Origin: Arthrobacter sp. SLBN-112
GTDB lineage: Bacteria > Actinomycetota > Actinomycetes > Actinomycetales > Micrococcaceae
Assembly: GCF_006715225.1 (NCBI RefSeq)
Contig: NZ_VFMU01000001.1
Location: forward strand, 3,410,001 to 3,474,000
Length of the DNA: 64,000 nucleotides
Direction: 5' to 3'
Positions 40,714 through 48,486 of the stretch are shown piece by piece; the stretch's first letter is position 1; each line of letters begins with the position of its first letter. The notes beneath the pieces are model-generated. The model was given only the letters and a program-made list of their open reading frames with translations. It made no database searches and was not told where the DNA came from. Made by a program: the position numbers and the translations under genes.

Positions 40714-41064
40714 TCATGCTGTTTTAGGGCGAAGGGCGTCATGGATCCGCAGCAGCCGCCAACGGCCACTGCGGATATGGCGGGTCAGGTCAAGGGTGAG
40801 CGGTTCCGCGCCGCCAGGTTCTCCCTGCCCTGCGGAACCGGACGCCACCGGGGCAGGCTGCACCTGGATCCGCCAGATTTCGTGGTCCACTACGCCAGGC
40901 CCGCTTCCCAGCGGAGCCCGGGTGTCCTCCGCCCACCATTGCCGGCGTTCATACCAGCGGACGGGTTCGGCACAGACGAGGTAAGACGTTCCTGACCAGG
41001 TCAAGGATTCAGGCTGCCCGGCAGCGGAACACACCACGTCAACGGACTCGCTGAACATGCCCAC
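40714..41064 (-). CDS. DUF6504 family protein (dnaE2-associated)
   Basis: 116 aa, probably a small globular protein with a tryptophan-rich core (LTWSGTSYLVCAEPVRWYERRQWW) and a C-terminal RSGRWRLLRIHDAL. DUF6504 proteins commonly accompany actinobacterial translesion polymerase genes; no activity is known to me. The start is GTG at 41064, five bases after GGGAGG; an ATG at 41058 is the alternative. It is the first gene behind the LexA-type palindrome and is probably co-transcribed with dnaE2. Confidence 0.7.
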   Translation of the reverse strand: MGMFSESVDVVCSAAGQPESLTWSGTSYLVCAEPVRWYERRQWWAEDTRAPLGSGPGVVDHEIWRIQVQPAPVASGSAGQGEPGGAEPLTLDLTRHIRSGRWRLLRIHDALRPKTA

Positions 41065-41097
41065 GCGCGCCTCCCGGATGGTGCTTCCTCACAAGGA

Positions 41098-41115
41098 TTC
41101 GAATATGTATTCGAA
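41098..41115 (-). promoter_or_regulatory. LexA-type SOS box upstream of DUF6504-dnaE2
   Basis: TTCGAATATGTATTCGAA: perfect 8-bp arms around a TG centre. It fits the actinobacterial/Gram-positive LexA pattern of TCGAA(Y) and (R)TTCGA around a 4-nt core. It lies 34 bp upstream of the DUF6504 start and 80 bp upstream of the divergent unknown gene at 41195, so it could control both. Confidence 0.8.
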
Positions 41116-41194
41116 TAAATCAAGTCTACGCCGGGAGGCCGGTAAAACATAGGCGGGGGTGGACGGAGCGTGCGGCAGGTAGCAGGATGATGGC

Positions 41195-41584
41195 ATGAGT
41201 ACCGATGACGCACTCCTGAAGCAGGCAAGCATCAAGACGCAGGACTCCACCCTCGTTGCACGGTTCGATATCGACGGCGCCATCCCGGATTCGGGCGCTT
41301 ACGTGGTGGGCCTGATGGGAGCCTCGCCGGACTATTCAATGCAACGCAGGCTGTGTATTGAATTCATGAACGGGGAGGCAATTGCCTGCTACTCGTTCAA
41401 CCGGGACCAGGGAATCGAGGAAGACTACGACCTGTCCGGAGTGTCCCACTCGGAGAACAGCATCACCGGAAGCTTTCCCCTCACTGCCCTGAACGGACTT
41501 GGGCAGGGGCATGTCCTGTCGGCCTTCAGCGAGGCGGACGGACGGGAGTTCCAGCACGGGGTGCCGGTGGAGGAAACCCTTTAG
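41195..41584 (+). CDS. Hypothetical protein, possibly SOS-linked
   Basis: 129 aa, not recognised. It is soluble, acidic, has no signal peptide or membrane helix, and only two cysteines (RRLCIEF and AIACYSF). Hydrophobic strands alternate with loops (STLVARFDIDGAIPDSGAYVVGLMG), suggesting a beta-rich fold. It is divergent from DUF6504-dnaE2 across 130 bp holding a LexA-type box, and convergent with chorismate mutase. Codon use looks like its neighbours, with third positions mostly G or C, so it is likely a real gene. Confidence 0.6.
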   Translation: MSTDDALLKQASIKTQDSTLVARFDIDGAIPDSGAYVVGLMGASPDYSMQRRLCIEFMNGEAIACYSFNRDQGIEEDYDLSGVSHSENSITGSFPLTALNGLGQGHVLSAFSEADGREFQHGVPVEETL

Positions 41585-41608
41585 GGTTCCTCCACCACAT
41601 TCTGCATG

Positions 41609-41929
41609 TCAGCTGTTCTTGTTGTGGATCCGCAGTTCAAGTTCAATGAATGCGGAGATCATCGCCCGGTAGGTTGATTCGACGATGTCTGGATCTATGT
41701 CCTTCTTCTCCGCAGCGGACCGGACGTGCTCAATGATCCGCTCCACCCTGCCCGGGGCACGGACCTCGGCGTCGTCGCCCTTGAGCGTCCCTGCGATCCT
41801 GATCAGCCGTTCGCGCCGGGCGATGAGGGTGACAATCTGTTCATCCACCTCGTCAACGGCAACCCGAACGGCAGCGAGCTGTTCCTTGTCGGCCCGGGCA
41901 TCCCTATCGTTTCCTTGAATTGTCGCCAT
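41609..41929 (-). CDS. Chorismate mutase (AroQ fold)
   Basis: About 106 aa, all-helical. The N-terminal block VRVAVDEVDEQIVTLIARRERLIRIAGTLK fits AroQ-class mutases, with the catalytic Arg/Lys in similar spacing, and VERIIEHVRSAAE and VESTYRAMISAFIELE follow. It converts chorismate to prephenate for Phe/Tyr. The ATG at 41929 was chosen because TACTGT lies exactly 6 bases upstream with no ribosome site (leaderless pattern); an adjacent ATG at 41932 is possible. Divergent from the VOC gene by 19 bp. Confidence 0.83.
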   Translation of the reverse strand: MATIQGNDRDARADKEQLAAVRVAVDEVDEQIVTLIARRERLIRIAGTLKGDDAEVRAPGRVERIIEHVRSAAEKKDIDPDIVESTYRAMISAFIELELRIHNKNS

Positions 41930-41948
41930 CATCTGACAGTATCGAAGC

Positions 41949-42371
41949 ATGGAGCCCAGAGTCGACTTTATCTCCCTCGGAGTCCGCAATGTTCCGGAAT
42001 CGCGCGCCTTCTACGTCGACGGCCTCGGCTGGCCGGTCCACCGGGAGGTTGCCGGCGAGGTGCTGTTCATCCAGGTGAACCACGGCCTGGTGCTCTCCCT
42101 CTGGGACGTACACCAGATGCAGGCCGAAGCGGTCACCAGCCCGCCCGCAGGCGTCCCCTCCATCACCCTCAGCCACAACGTGGGAAGCCCCGGGGAGGTG
42201 GACAGGGTCATGGCGGAGGCCGCGGAGGCGGGCGCTGCCATCATTGCCGAGCCGGTCACCAAGCCGTGGGGCGGCTACACGGGCTACTTCGCCGACCCCG
42301 ACGGATACCGCTGGGAGGTGGCGTACAACCCCACCTGGGGAGTGGACGACGCCGGCCGCGTCACCGTCTGA
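41949..42371 (+). CDS. VOC family (glyoxalase-fold) protein
   Basis: 140 aa with two beta-alpha-beta-beta-beta modules: PRVDFISLGVRNVPESRAFYVDGLGW at the start and a C-terminal KPWGGYTGYFADPDGYRWEVAYNP. The latter is typical of the glyoxalase/bleomycin-resistance/dioxygenase superfamily. Metal ligands of true glyoxalase I are not all apparent, so substrate and activity are open. It shares a very short divergent region with chorismate mutase. Confidence 0.82.
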   Translation: MEPRVDFISLGVRNVPESRAFYVDGLGWPVHREVAGEVLFIQVNHGLVLSLWDVHQMQAEAVTSPPAGVPSITLSHNVGSPGEVDRVMAEAAEAGAAIIAEPVTKPWGGYTGYFADPDGYRWEVAYNPTWGVDDAGRVTV

Positions 42372-42398
42372 CACCCGCCGCACCACGGGCGGCGGCTG

Positions 42399-43160
42399 CT
42401 AGAACAGGGCTTCCACCGGGCGGATCAGTTCCGGGCCGTTGTTGCGGACATTGCCCACTTCCTTGCCGACGGAATCCACCGTCCAGTCGGCGGCGGCATT
42501 CTTAACCCCGGACCGCACCAGGTCCACGAGCCCGGCGGCGTCATCCGCCTGCGGGTCCAGCCACGCTTCCATGGTCTCCCTGTCCATGGGCAGGGGGACG
42601 CGGTCGTGCAGCTCCGTCAGCTTCCCGAAAATGGTTGACTCCGAGCCCGGGGGCGGTGTGTCTGCCGTAAGGATGGACGTTGAGAGCAGCCAGCGGCCCG
42701 GATCCCCTTCGGCGACGGACGGGTCCTTCCACCACTCGTAAAGACCTGCGAAGACCAGCCCGTGGTCCTTGCCCGGGTGCACGTAGTACGGCTGCTTCGA
42801 CTTTCCCGGACCCTGCTTCCATTCGTAATAGCCATCGGCCGGGACCGCGCAGCGCCGGGACTGGACCGCCTTCCGGAACGCCGGTTTTTCCAGCACCGAC
42901 TCGCTCCGGGCATTGATCATGCGGGAGCCGATGCCGGGATCCTTGGCCCAGGACGGGACCAGGCCCCAGCGCGCCACGTGCAGCTGGCGTACCTGCCGGG
43001 GCGCGGCACTGTCATCAACCAGGCGCTCCAGCACGATGGGTACGGCATCGGTCGGGGCCACATTCCACGACGGCGGAATGTTGACCTCGTTCTCCAGCTC
43101 GGCATCGAATTCGGCCAGGAGGTCCCCCACGGCACGTGCCATTACGTAGCGTCCACACAT
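42399..43160 (-). CDS. SOS response-associated peptidase (SRAP; YedK/HMCES family)
   Basis: 253 aa. SRAP proteins form a protective covalent link to abasic sites in single-stranded DNA through Cys2. MCGRY at the N-terminus supplies that cysteine after Met removal. Other family blocks are NVAPTDAVPIV, RWGLVPSWAKDP, NARSESVLEKPAFR, RRCAVPADGYYEWK (catalytic Glu) and LTELHDRVPLPM (catalytic His). The ATG at 43160 is forced by the need for MC. It is 1.3 kb from the dnaE2 SOS box, but no box is seen in its own upstream region. Confidence 0.93.
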   Translation of the reverse strand: MCGRYVMARAVGDLLAEFDAELENEVNIPPSWNVAPTDAVPIVLERLVDDSAAPRQVRQLHVARWGLVPSWAKDPGIGSRMINARSESVLEKPAFRKAVQSRRCAVPADGYYEWKQGPGKSKQPYYVHPGKDHGLVFAGLYEWWKDPSVAEGDPGRWLLSTSILTADTPPPGSESTIFGKLTELHDRVPLPMDRETMEAWLDPQADDAAGLVDLVRSGVKNAAADWTVDSVGKEVGNVRNNGPELIRPVEALF

Positions 43161-43292
43161 GGCACCAGCTTGCCACCGCCCGCCACATACTGTCATCCAG
43201 TGCCCCGGCAGGCCTTCGACACCGGGGAATACCGCCGGCCGCGCTACGGTTGACGGTAAGGAAACCTTTCAAGCGACGTTTAGGAGATCCCT

Positions 43293-43550
43293 GTGGACTT
43301 CACTCCCGAATCCGGCACCATCACCATGTTTTCCACCACCTGGTGCGGCTACTGCAACCGGCTGAAGAAGCAGCTGGACGCGCAGGGCATCGGCTACACG
43401 GAAATCAACATCGAAGAGGTGGACGGCACTGCCGAACTCGTGGAGCAGCTGAACGGCGGCAACCGCACGGTTCCCACGGTGCTGTTCCCGGACGGTTCCG
43501 CGGCCACCAACCCGTCGGCCGCCGAGGTCAAGAGCCGCCTGGCTGCCTGA
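43293..43550 (+). CDS. mrx1: Mycoredoxin (glutaredoxin family)
   Basis: 85-aa thioredoxin-fold protein with the CGYC active site in MFSTTWCGYCNRLKKQL and cis-Pro in RTVPTVLFPDG. Mycoredoxins reduce mycothiol-mixed disulfides in actinobacteria. The start is GTG at 43293 with AGGAGA upstream. It stands alone, between SRAP (divergent) and the lipoate-ligase-like gene (convergent). Confidence 0.88.
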   Translation: MDFTPESGTITMFSTTWCGYCNRLKKQLDAQGIGYTEINIEEVDGTAELVEQLNGGNRTVPTVLFPDGSAATNPSAAEVKSRLAA

Positions 43551-43591
43551 CCATTCCCACGGCATGCGGCATCGCCGCAACCCATTGCGGG

Positions 43592-44341
43592 TCATGCCCC
43601 CAGGCTGCTGAACGAAGCAGTTTCCAGGGCGGCATGGCCCGCATATGTTTCCAGCAGGGCCTGCTCAACGGCTGCCACGTCCAGGCCGGGGACCAGATCG
43701 TTGGCGGCGCCGGCGGTGGCAGGATCCCAGTCCAGGCCGAGTGCAGCATAGGTCTCGGTAAGCACCTTGCGGATCGGCGCGGAATCCTCCACCACAATGA
43801 CTGAGCTGAAGAGCCATCCGCCGGAGACCACGCGCTGCGCTGTACCCACCAGTTTCACCCGCCGGGAGTTCTCCGCCGGGTCCGTTCCATGCACGCTGAA
43901 TTCACCGGGACAGTACTCCCCCGGGATTTCCCCCACCGCCGCCTGCACCCGGACGCTCCGCAGCGCCTGCGCAAACAGTTCACCAAAGTAGCCAAACCTG
44001 GTTTTGGAACCGGCGACGGCGTCCGCGTCCGGCTCGATATGGTCCACCACCAGGGTGCCCTGATGGTATGCAGCTGCGCGTCCGCCTGCCCGCCGGACCA
44101 GGGGTTCGAAGCCGTTGTCCCTGCAGGCCTGGGCTGCCGCGTCGAAGCCGGGCAGGCGGGTGTCCCGCTGCCCGAACGCAACGGTGGGAGCGGGGCGGTA
44201 CAGCCGCAGGGTGGGGCCAATGCCGCCGCCCCTGGCCCGGGCCAAGAGCTCCAGGCCGAATTCGAGGTCGCGGCCCGCGCCAAGGGACACGTCCTGCCGC
44301 ACCACGGTGAGCGTGCGGAGTCCAGTACCGGTGTGGTGCAT
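43592..44341 (-). CDS. Lipoate--protein ligase A family protein
   Basis: 249 aa of the biotin/lipoate protein ligase fold. The motif RRAGGRAAAYHQGTLVVDH corresponds to the RR(x)GGG(x)VxHxxGxL lipoate-binding loop of LplA-like enzymes, with GRAAAYH in place of GGGVVYH. Late block VKLVGTAQRVVSGGWLFSS carries the usual Lys. It may transfer lipoyl or octanoyl groups. It follows the UbiB kinase on the same strand after 68 bp. Confidence 0.82.
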   Translation of the reverse strand: MHHTGTGLRTLTVVRQDVSLGAGRDLEFGLELLARARGGGIGPTLRLYRPAPTVAFGQRDTRLPGFDAAAQACRDNGFEPLVRRAGGRAAAYHQGTLVVDHIEPDADAVAGSKTRFGYFGELFAQALRSVRVQAAVGEIPGEYCPGEFSVHGTDPAENSRRVKLVGTAQRVVSGGWLFSSVIVVEDSAPIRKVLTETYAALGLDWDPATAGAANDLVPGLDVAAVEQALLETYAGHAALETASFSSLGA

Positions 44342-44409
44342 TGTTGCGAAGCTCCTGGGTTGAGGGCGGACGGGCCTTCCTTAGGTTACGCCCGACGGCG
44401 GCAGCGGCC

Positions 44410-46122
44410 TTAACGCCCCCGGCGCCCCGCCCACAGGGCGTGCAGCAGGGGAAGGGATGATGTGGCCATCAGCACGTTGCCGAATGCCAGGTCGTCGGCG
44501 CGGACGATGGCGCCGGCCACCAGCAGGCCAACGAAAACCACGGCGGAGCCGAGGCGCCTTCCTGCCCGTTCCAGCCGTGCCGCCTGCCGCTCCAGCCGCG
44601 GAACACCCACCTGCAGCGATCCCTCCTCAAGCCGGCCGGCCAGGGCATCCAGCCGGCCGGGCAGGCGGAGGGCCACACCCGCGGCGTCCACCGCCTGCCG
44701 GGCCACGTCCTGAACAAGGTTCCCGCGCTCGTCGCGCAGCAGCTGTGCCGCATAGGGTTCCACCGAATCCCAGAGGTTGAAGCGTTCATCCAGTGCGCTG
44801 CACACCCCGGATGTCAGGGACATGGCTCGGATGATCAGCAGGAAATTCTCCGGCAGCTGGAACGGCAGCGAGCGGACCACGTCCCCAAACTCCACCGCGA
44901 AATCGCGGAACTCCCGGGGGTCAACTTCGCGCAGCTCGGCAAAGCCCATGCCGCCGAAGCGGGCAAAAAGCTGGGTCATGGCGCGTTCCAGGCCGATGCT
45001 GTCCGCTGAGGGCATCAGGACGCCCACGTCATTGATTGCCGCCACCAGTCCCTTGCCGTCGCGGGCAGCTGCGGCGATCAGGAGCTTCCGCAGGCCGCTG
45101 CGCGTGGAGGCAGTAACCTCGCCCATCATGCCGAAGTCGATGAACGTCAGTTTCCAGGGAAGTCCGCCTGCGCCTGCAGGGACCGGGGTGACGAAAATGT
45201 TCCCCGGGTGCGGGTCGGCATGGAAGAAGCCGTTGGCGAACAGCTGGTCGAACATGATGGCGGCAAATACCGGGGCAACCGCGGCGGGATCGATGCCGGC
45301 AGCCCGGAGCGCACGGACATCGGTGATCTTGATGGCCGTAACGTCCTCGAGCGTAAGCACACGGCGGGTTGTCCGCTCCCAGACAACCTCCGGTACAGCC
45401 ACCCGGTCATCACCGGCAAAATCGGCCGCGAAGCGCTCGGCGTTGACCGCCTCGTGCAGGTAGTCAATCTCCTGCAGGCTGATCTGCGCGAATTCCTCCA
45501 CCAGGGCGCGCACGTCGGCGCGGCGGGAGACGAGCCGGACGTGGCTGAGCCAGCCGGCCACCTTCCGCAGCGCGGCCAGGTCGACGTCGACAATGGCACC
45601 GATGCCCGGACGCTGCACCTTCAGGACCACAGCGTCCAGGCCGGTATCCCCGGCGTCCAGGGGGCACAGGTGCGCCCTGTGGGCCTGGCCCAGCGAGGCG
45701 GCTGCAATCGGGGACTCGTCCACCGAGGCGAACACCCGGTCCGGGGGCGCGCCCAGTTCCCCTGCCGCCAGGGCAGCAATTCCCGGGAAGGCTACCGGCG
45801 GCACTTCATCCTGCAGCCCTTCGAGCTCTTTGGTGATCTCCGGAGGCAGGACGTCAAGCCTGGAGGACAGGAACTGGCCCACCTTGATCATCAGGCCGCC
45901 GAGTTCCACGGCCAGGTCATGGAACCGCCGGGCAAAGCGCTGCATCCGCCGGGAACGCGTCCGGGCGGCGACCCCGCCAAGACCGATCCGCGGCAGGAAC
46001 AGCTCGAACCACCACGTGGCAGCAAGGTTCGCGGCGGCGAAGCGCAGGATCCGCCGGTAGCGCCCACGGTGCTCCCGCACCGCGGGCGGCGGGTCCGCCC
46101 TGGCATGGACGATCGAGGACAC
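44410..46122 (-). CDS. ABC1/UbiB/AarF family protein kinase-like protein
   Basis: 570 aa. UbiB-family landmarks: the KxGQ motif (GGLMIKVGQFLSSRLDVLPP), the Ala-rich loop AAASLGQAHRA, VVLKVQRPG (nucleotide Lys), FHADPHPGNIF (catalytic loop) and FIDFGMMG. Two hydrophobic segments lie near the C-terminus (AVVFVGLLVAGAIV). The family supports quinone and other lipid metabolism; this genus would use menaquinone. The GTG at 46122 lies 4 bp past the padR stop, so translation is probably coupled; the longer upstream frame runs into padR. Confidence 0.9.
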   Translation of the reverse strand: MSSIVHARADPPPAVREHRGRYRRILRFAAANLAATWWFELFLPRIGLGGVAARTRSRRMQRFARRFHDLAVELGGLMIKVGQFLSSRLDVLPPEITKELEGLQDEVPPVAFPGIAALAAGELGAPPDRVFASVDESPIAAASLGQAHRAHLCPLDAGDTGLDAVVLKVQRPGIGAIVDVDLAALRKVAGWLSHVRLVSRRADVRALVEEFAQISLQEIDYLHEAVNAERFAADFAGDDRVAVPEVVWERTTRRVLTLEDVTAIKITDVRALRAAGIDPAAVAPVFAAIMFDQLFANGFFHADPHPGNIFVTPVPAGAGGLPWKLTFIDFGMMGEVTASTRSGLRKLLIAAAARDGKGLVAAINDVGVLMPSADSIGLERAMTQLFARFGGMGFAELREVDPREFRDFAVEFGDVVRSLPFQLPENFLLIIRAMSLTSGVCSALDERFNLWDSVEPYAAQLLRDERGNLVQDVARQAVDAAGVALRLPGRLDALAGRLEEGSLQVGVPRLERQAARLERAGRRLGSAVVFVGLLVAGAIVRADDLAFGNVLMATSSLPLLHALWAGRRGR

Positions 46123-46126
46123 CCCG

Positions 46127-46669
46127 TCAGTCCTGGGCGAGGATGGCGTAGAGCCGGCGGCGGGCCTCGTCCAATACAGCCACTGCCTGCTGCACCTGTT
46201 CGGGTGAACCGGTCCGGCCCACCTGCGCAGCTGCCTGCGCCAGTTCAATTCCGGCTTTTGGGAGGGACCCCGTTCCGCCGCCGCCCATGGCAGCGACGGG
46301 GTCCCATGGTGCGGATCCGTGCTGGGCCGCCACCTCCTCGCGGCCGGCCTCGGTCAATGAGTAGATCTTCCGCCCGTTGGATTCCTCGGCGCTGATGGAT
46401 CCTTCATCGGCCAGCAGCTGCAGCGTGGGATAGACAGAACCCGCGCTCGGCTTCCAGCTGCCGCCGCTGCGCTCCTCGATCTCCCGGATAATCTGGTAGC
46501 CGTGCATTGGCCGTTCCGCTAGGAGGGCCAGCACGGCTGCCCGCACCTCGCCTTTCCCGGCACGGGTTCCAACCCGCTTTTCAAACCGGGAGCGCAGCTC
46601 CTCCACGGCCTGCCACATGCCGTCAAGGTTGTTCCCGCCGAATCCCCCTACAGGGTGTGAAGCACGCAT
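46127..46669 (-). CDS. PadR family transcriptional regulator
   Basis: 180 aa. The winged helix is at about 40-115: VRAAVLALLAERPMHGYQIIREIEERSGGSWKPSAGSVYPTLQLLADEG. A C-terminal helical region of the PadR dimerisation type follows. It is directly coupled to the UbiB gene and is likely its regulator. Four CGAT elements spaced exactly 10 bp apart lie just upstream of the start, a plausible auto-regulatory operator. The ATG at 46669 has AAAGGAG upstream. Confidence 0.9.
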   Translation of the reverse strand: MRASHPVGGFGGNNLDGMWQAVEELRSRFEKRVGTRAGKGEVRAAVLALLAERPMHGYQIIREIEERSGGSWKPSAGSVYPTLQLLADEGSISAEESNGRKIYSLTEAGREEVAAQHGSAPWDPVAAMGGGGTGSLPKAGIELAQAAAQVGRTGSPEQVQQAVAVLDEARRRLYAILAQD

Positions 46670-46684
46670 GATGGACTCCTTTGC

Positions 46685-46724
46685 CGATCGCGAACGATAT
46701 ACAACGATACTCAGCGATATATGC
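46685..46724 (-). promoter_or_regulatory. 10-bp periodic CGAT array upstream of padR (candidate operator)
   Basis: CGATCGCGAA, CGATATACAA, CGATACTCAG, CGATATATGC: four consecutive 10-mers each beginning CGAT, 16 to 55 bp upstream of the padR start. On the coding strand it reads as repeated TATCG. The pitch of one DNA turn would put four identical contacts on one face. Promoter-like TATATC/TATAC sequences lie within it. Confidence 0.6.
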
Positions 46725-46760
46725 CGTGCGCCATACCCGGAGACAATGGCACAGACGGCG

Positions 46761-46828
46761 GCAGCGGCAGGATCTGCGCAGCGTCGGGAGTTATGCAGCG
46801 TCAGGACCTGCGCAGCGTCAGGATCTGT
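46761..46828. repeat. 17-bp tandem repeat, four units, across the thioesterase stop codon
   Basis: Units of 17 bp beginning GCAGCG at 46761, 46778, 46795 and 46812 (consensus GCAGCGTCAGGATCTGC); the second differs most. The third and fourth units lie in the last codons of the thioesterase gene, the others beyond its stop. Since 17 is not a multiple of three, a change in copy number would alter the C-terminus. Confidence 0.75.
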
Positions 46829-47604
46829 TCAGCCCGCCCGAATGGGCCCTGCCGGTCGTGCAGCACGGTGGACGTGAGCCCGATCCCGTCCCGGCCAAAC
46901 GACACGGCGTTGTCCAGTCCCAGCCATTCGCCCTCCGGCCGCCGGTACATGTGGATCTGCAGGTCCAGGTTGGGGAAAGCGTAGCTGTCCTTGCCCGGCG
47001 GCACGCGGGCCGCGATGCCGTTCGCGGTGTCCACGAGCCCCATGAGCCGGACGAAGTCCCCGCTGTCCGCACGGTCGGTGAGGGGGTGGTCGGTACGGAG
47101 CCACACTTTCCCGGCCCCCGGACGGTGCCCTTCGGCCACGCGCATTTCAAGGGACCGGATGTAGCCTCCGGGCCATACAGCGGCGCCATCGTAAGGCTTG
47201 CATTCGTCAGGGCCGGGTATCGCAGCATCTTCAATGGCGGCCACCTCCGCGGTGTCACTGGTCTGCAGCCGCCACCCCATGGCGCGGATCGCGGTCCGGC
47301 CCCCCGCCACCAGCTCCGCCTGCACCAGCTCGATGGTCCTGCCGGGCCGCAGTGTGGTGGTGTCGATGCGGAACTCGCCGCCCGGGATCAACCCAAGGAT
47401 TTCGTAGCTGACCCGGGCCATCCGCATGTCCTCACGCGGCTGGTGCCGTTCCAGGACATCTGCCATGAGCCCCGAAGCGGGAGCCATGTGCTGTTCGTGG
47501 ACGTTCCAGGCGCCCTGGGCATGGATAGTGGACCGGAACCGGCCACCGCCAAGGTCCTGGTAGTAGAAGTTGCCTTCGGCGAGCTCGGGCAGGTCTGCAG
47601 TCAA
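46801..47604 (-). CDS. Acyl-CoA thioesterase-like (hotdog fold) protein
   Basis: 267 aa. It looks like two tandem hotdog modules: FRSTIHAQGAWNVHEQHMAPASGLM with ARVSYEILGLIPGGEFRIDTTTLRPGRTIE, and later FVRLMGLVDTANGIAARV with LDLQIHMYR. This matches the two-domain TesB-like/4HBT_3 thioesterase families. The start is taken as TTG at 47604 with AAGGGG 7 bp upstream; the frame upstream is not convincing. The C-terminus (ILTLRRS) lies inside the 17-bp tandem repeat. Confidence 0.75.
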   Translation of the reverse strand: MTADLPELAEGNFYYQDLGGGRFRSTIHAQGAWNVHEQHMAPASGLMADVLERHQPREDMRMARVSYEILGLIPGGEFRIDTTTLRPGRTIELVQAELVAGGRTAIRAMGWRLQTSDTAEVAAIEDAAIPGPDECKPYDGAAVWPGGYIRSLEMRVAEGHRPGAGKVWLRTDHPLTDRADSGDFVRLMGLVDTANGIAARVPPGKDSYAFPNLDLQIHMYRRPEGEWLGLDNAVSFGRDGIGLTSTVLHDRQGPFGRAEQILTLRRS

Positions 47605-47763
47605 GGCTGGCCCCTTACGGAAAGTCAGTGAATTGCCAGTAACTCTATCCCGAGCCGGCCGTGGAGGACGCGCTGCGGCAGGCAACGAAATGTTGGAGGG
47701 TGCGACCGGCAATCGGACTAGAGTAAGGAACTGGTCCTGTCAGCAACCCTCAAAAGAGGTTCC

Positions 47764-48441
47764 ATGCGCGTCATCAGCTACAACCTCCGCAAGCACAAGG
47801 CCAGCGGCGAGCTCCTCGCCCTGGCCAGGAACCACGACATTGATGCTCTGTGCCTCCAGGAAGTGGATTCCAGCGACCTTCCGGAGACCCTTGGCCCCCT
47901 GCAATTGGCCGATGCCACCAAGGGCAACCGGCTGGGGCTGGCCATCTATTACCGGGCCAGCCGCTTCACCGCACTGGACACGCAGTCCTTTGCCTTGAAG
48001 AAATCCATGCATGACCGGGTCCTGGCCCCCGCCCATGAGCGGCTCATCGGAACGCGGGTCATGGACAACGAAACCCAGCATGAACTGGTGATCGGCTCAT
48101 TCCACGCGGCCCCGCTGACGGCATCAAACTCGCTGCGCAGGAAGCAGATCCATGCCGCGCACGCCGAACTGCTGAGCATGGGCAAGGGCCTTATGACGCT
48201 GATGGTGGGCGACTTCAACTACCCGTTCTTCACTAAGAACCTGGACATGCACATGAAGAATTCAGGCTATGCCCTCTCGCTGAGCAACCGGCGGACCTAC
48301 ACCCGATACAAGGTGTTCAAGGGCCATTTCGACTTCGCCACGTCACTTGGCCTGGATATCGCCAGCGTGGAAACCCTGCCGCGCGGCAACTCCGACCACC
48401 TGCCCATCCTCGTGACCGCCGAGTACGGCGAAGGCTACTAG
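47764..48441 (+). CDS. Endonuclease/exonuclease/phosphatase (EEP) family protein
   Basis: 225 aa. EEP motifs are MRVISYNLRKH, LCLQEVDSSDLPE (metal Glu), MVGDFNYPF (Asp/Asn) and NSDHLPILVT (catalytic His). Substrates of this superfamily range from DNA to phospholipids; no signal peptide is present, so it is probably intracellular. The ATG at 47764 has AAAGAGG upstream. Divergent from the thioesterase gene across 159 bp. Confidence 0.85.
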   Translation: MRVISYNLRKHKASGELLALARNHDIDALCLQEVDSSDLPETLGPLQLADATKGNRLGLAIYYRASRFTALDTQSFALKKSMHDRVLAPAHERLIGTRVMDNETQHELVIGSFHAAPLTASNSLRRKQIHAAHAELLSMGKGLMTLMVGDFNYPFFTKNLDMHMKNSGYALSLSNRRTYTRYKVFKGHFDFATSLGLDIASVETLPRGNSDHLPILVTAEYGEGY

Positions 48442-48486
48442 CCCGAAACACAGCCCCGGGAAGACGCAGATGCTCCGCGTGGGCGC

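Noticed and set aside
46761..46828. CRISPR-like array
   Set aside because: Units are 17 bp, contiguous without spacers, and partly coding. No CRISPR array or cas gene is seen anywhere in the window.
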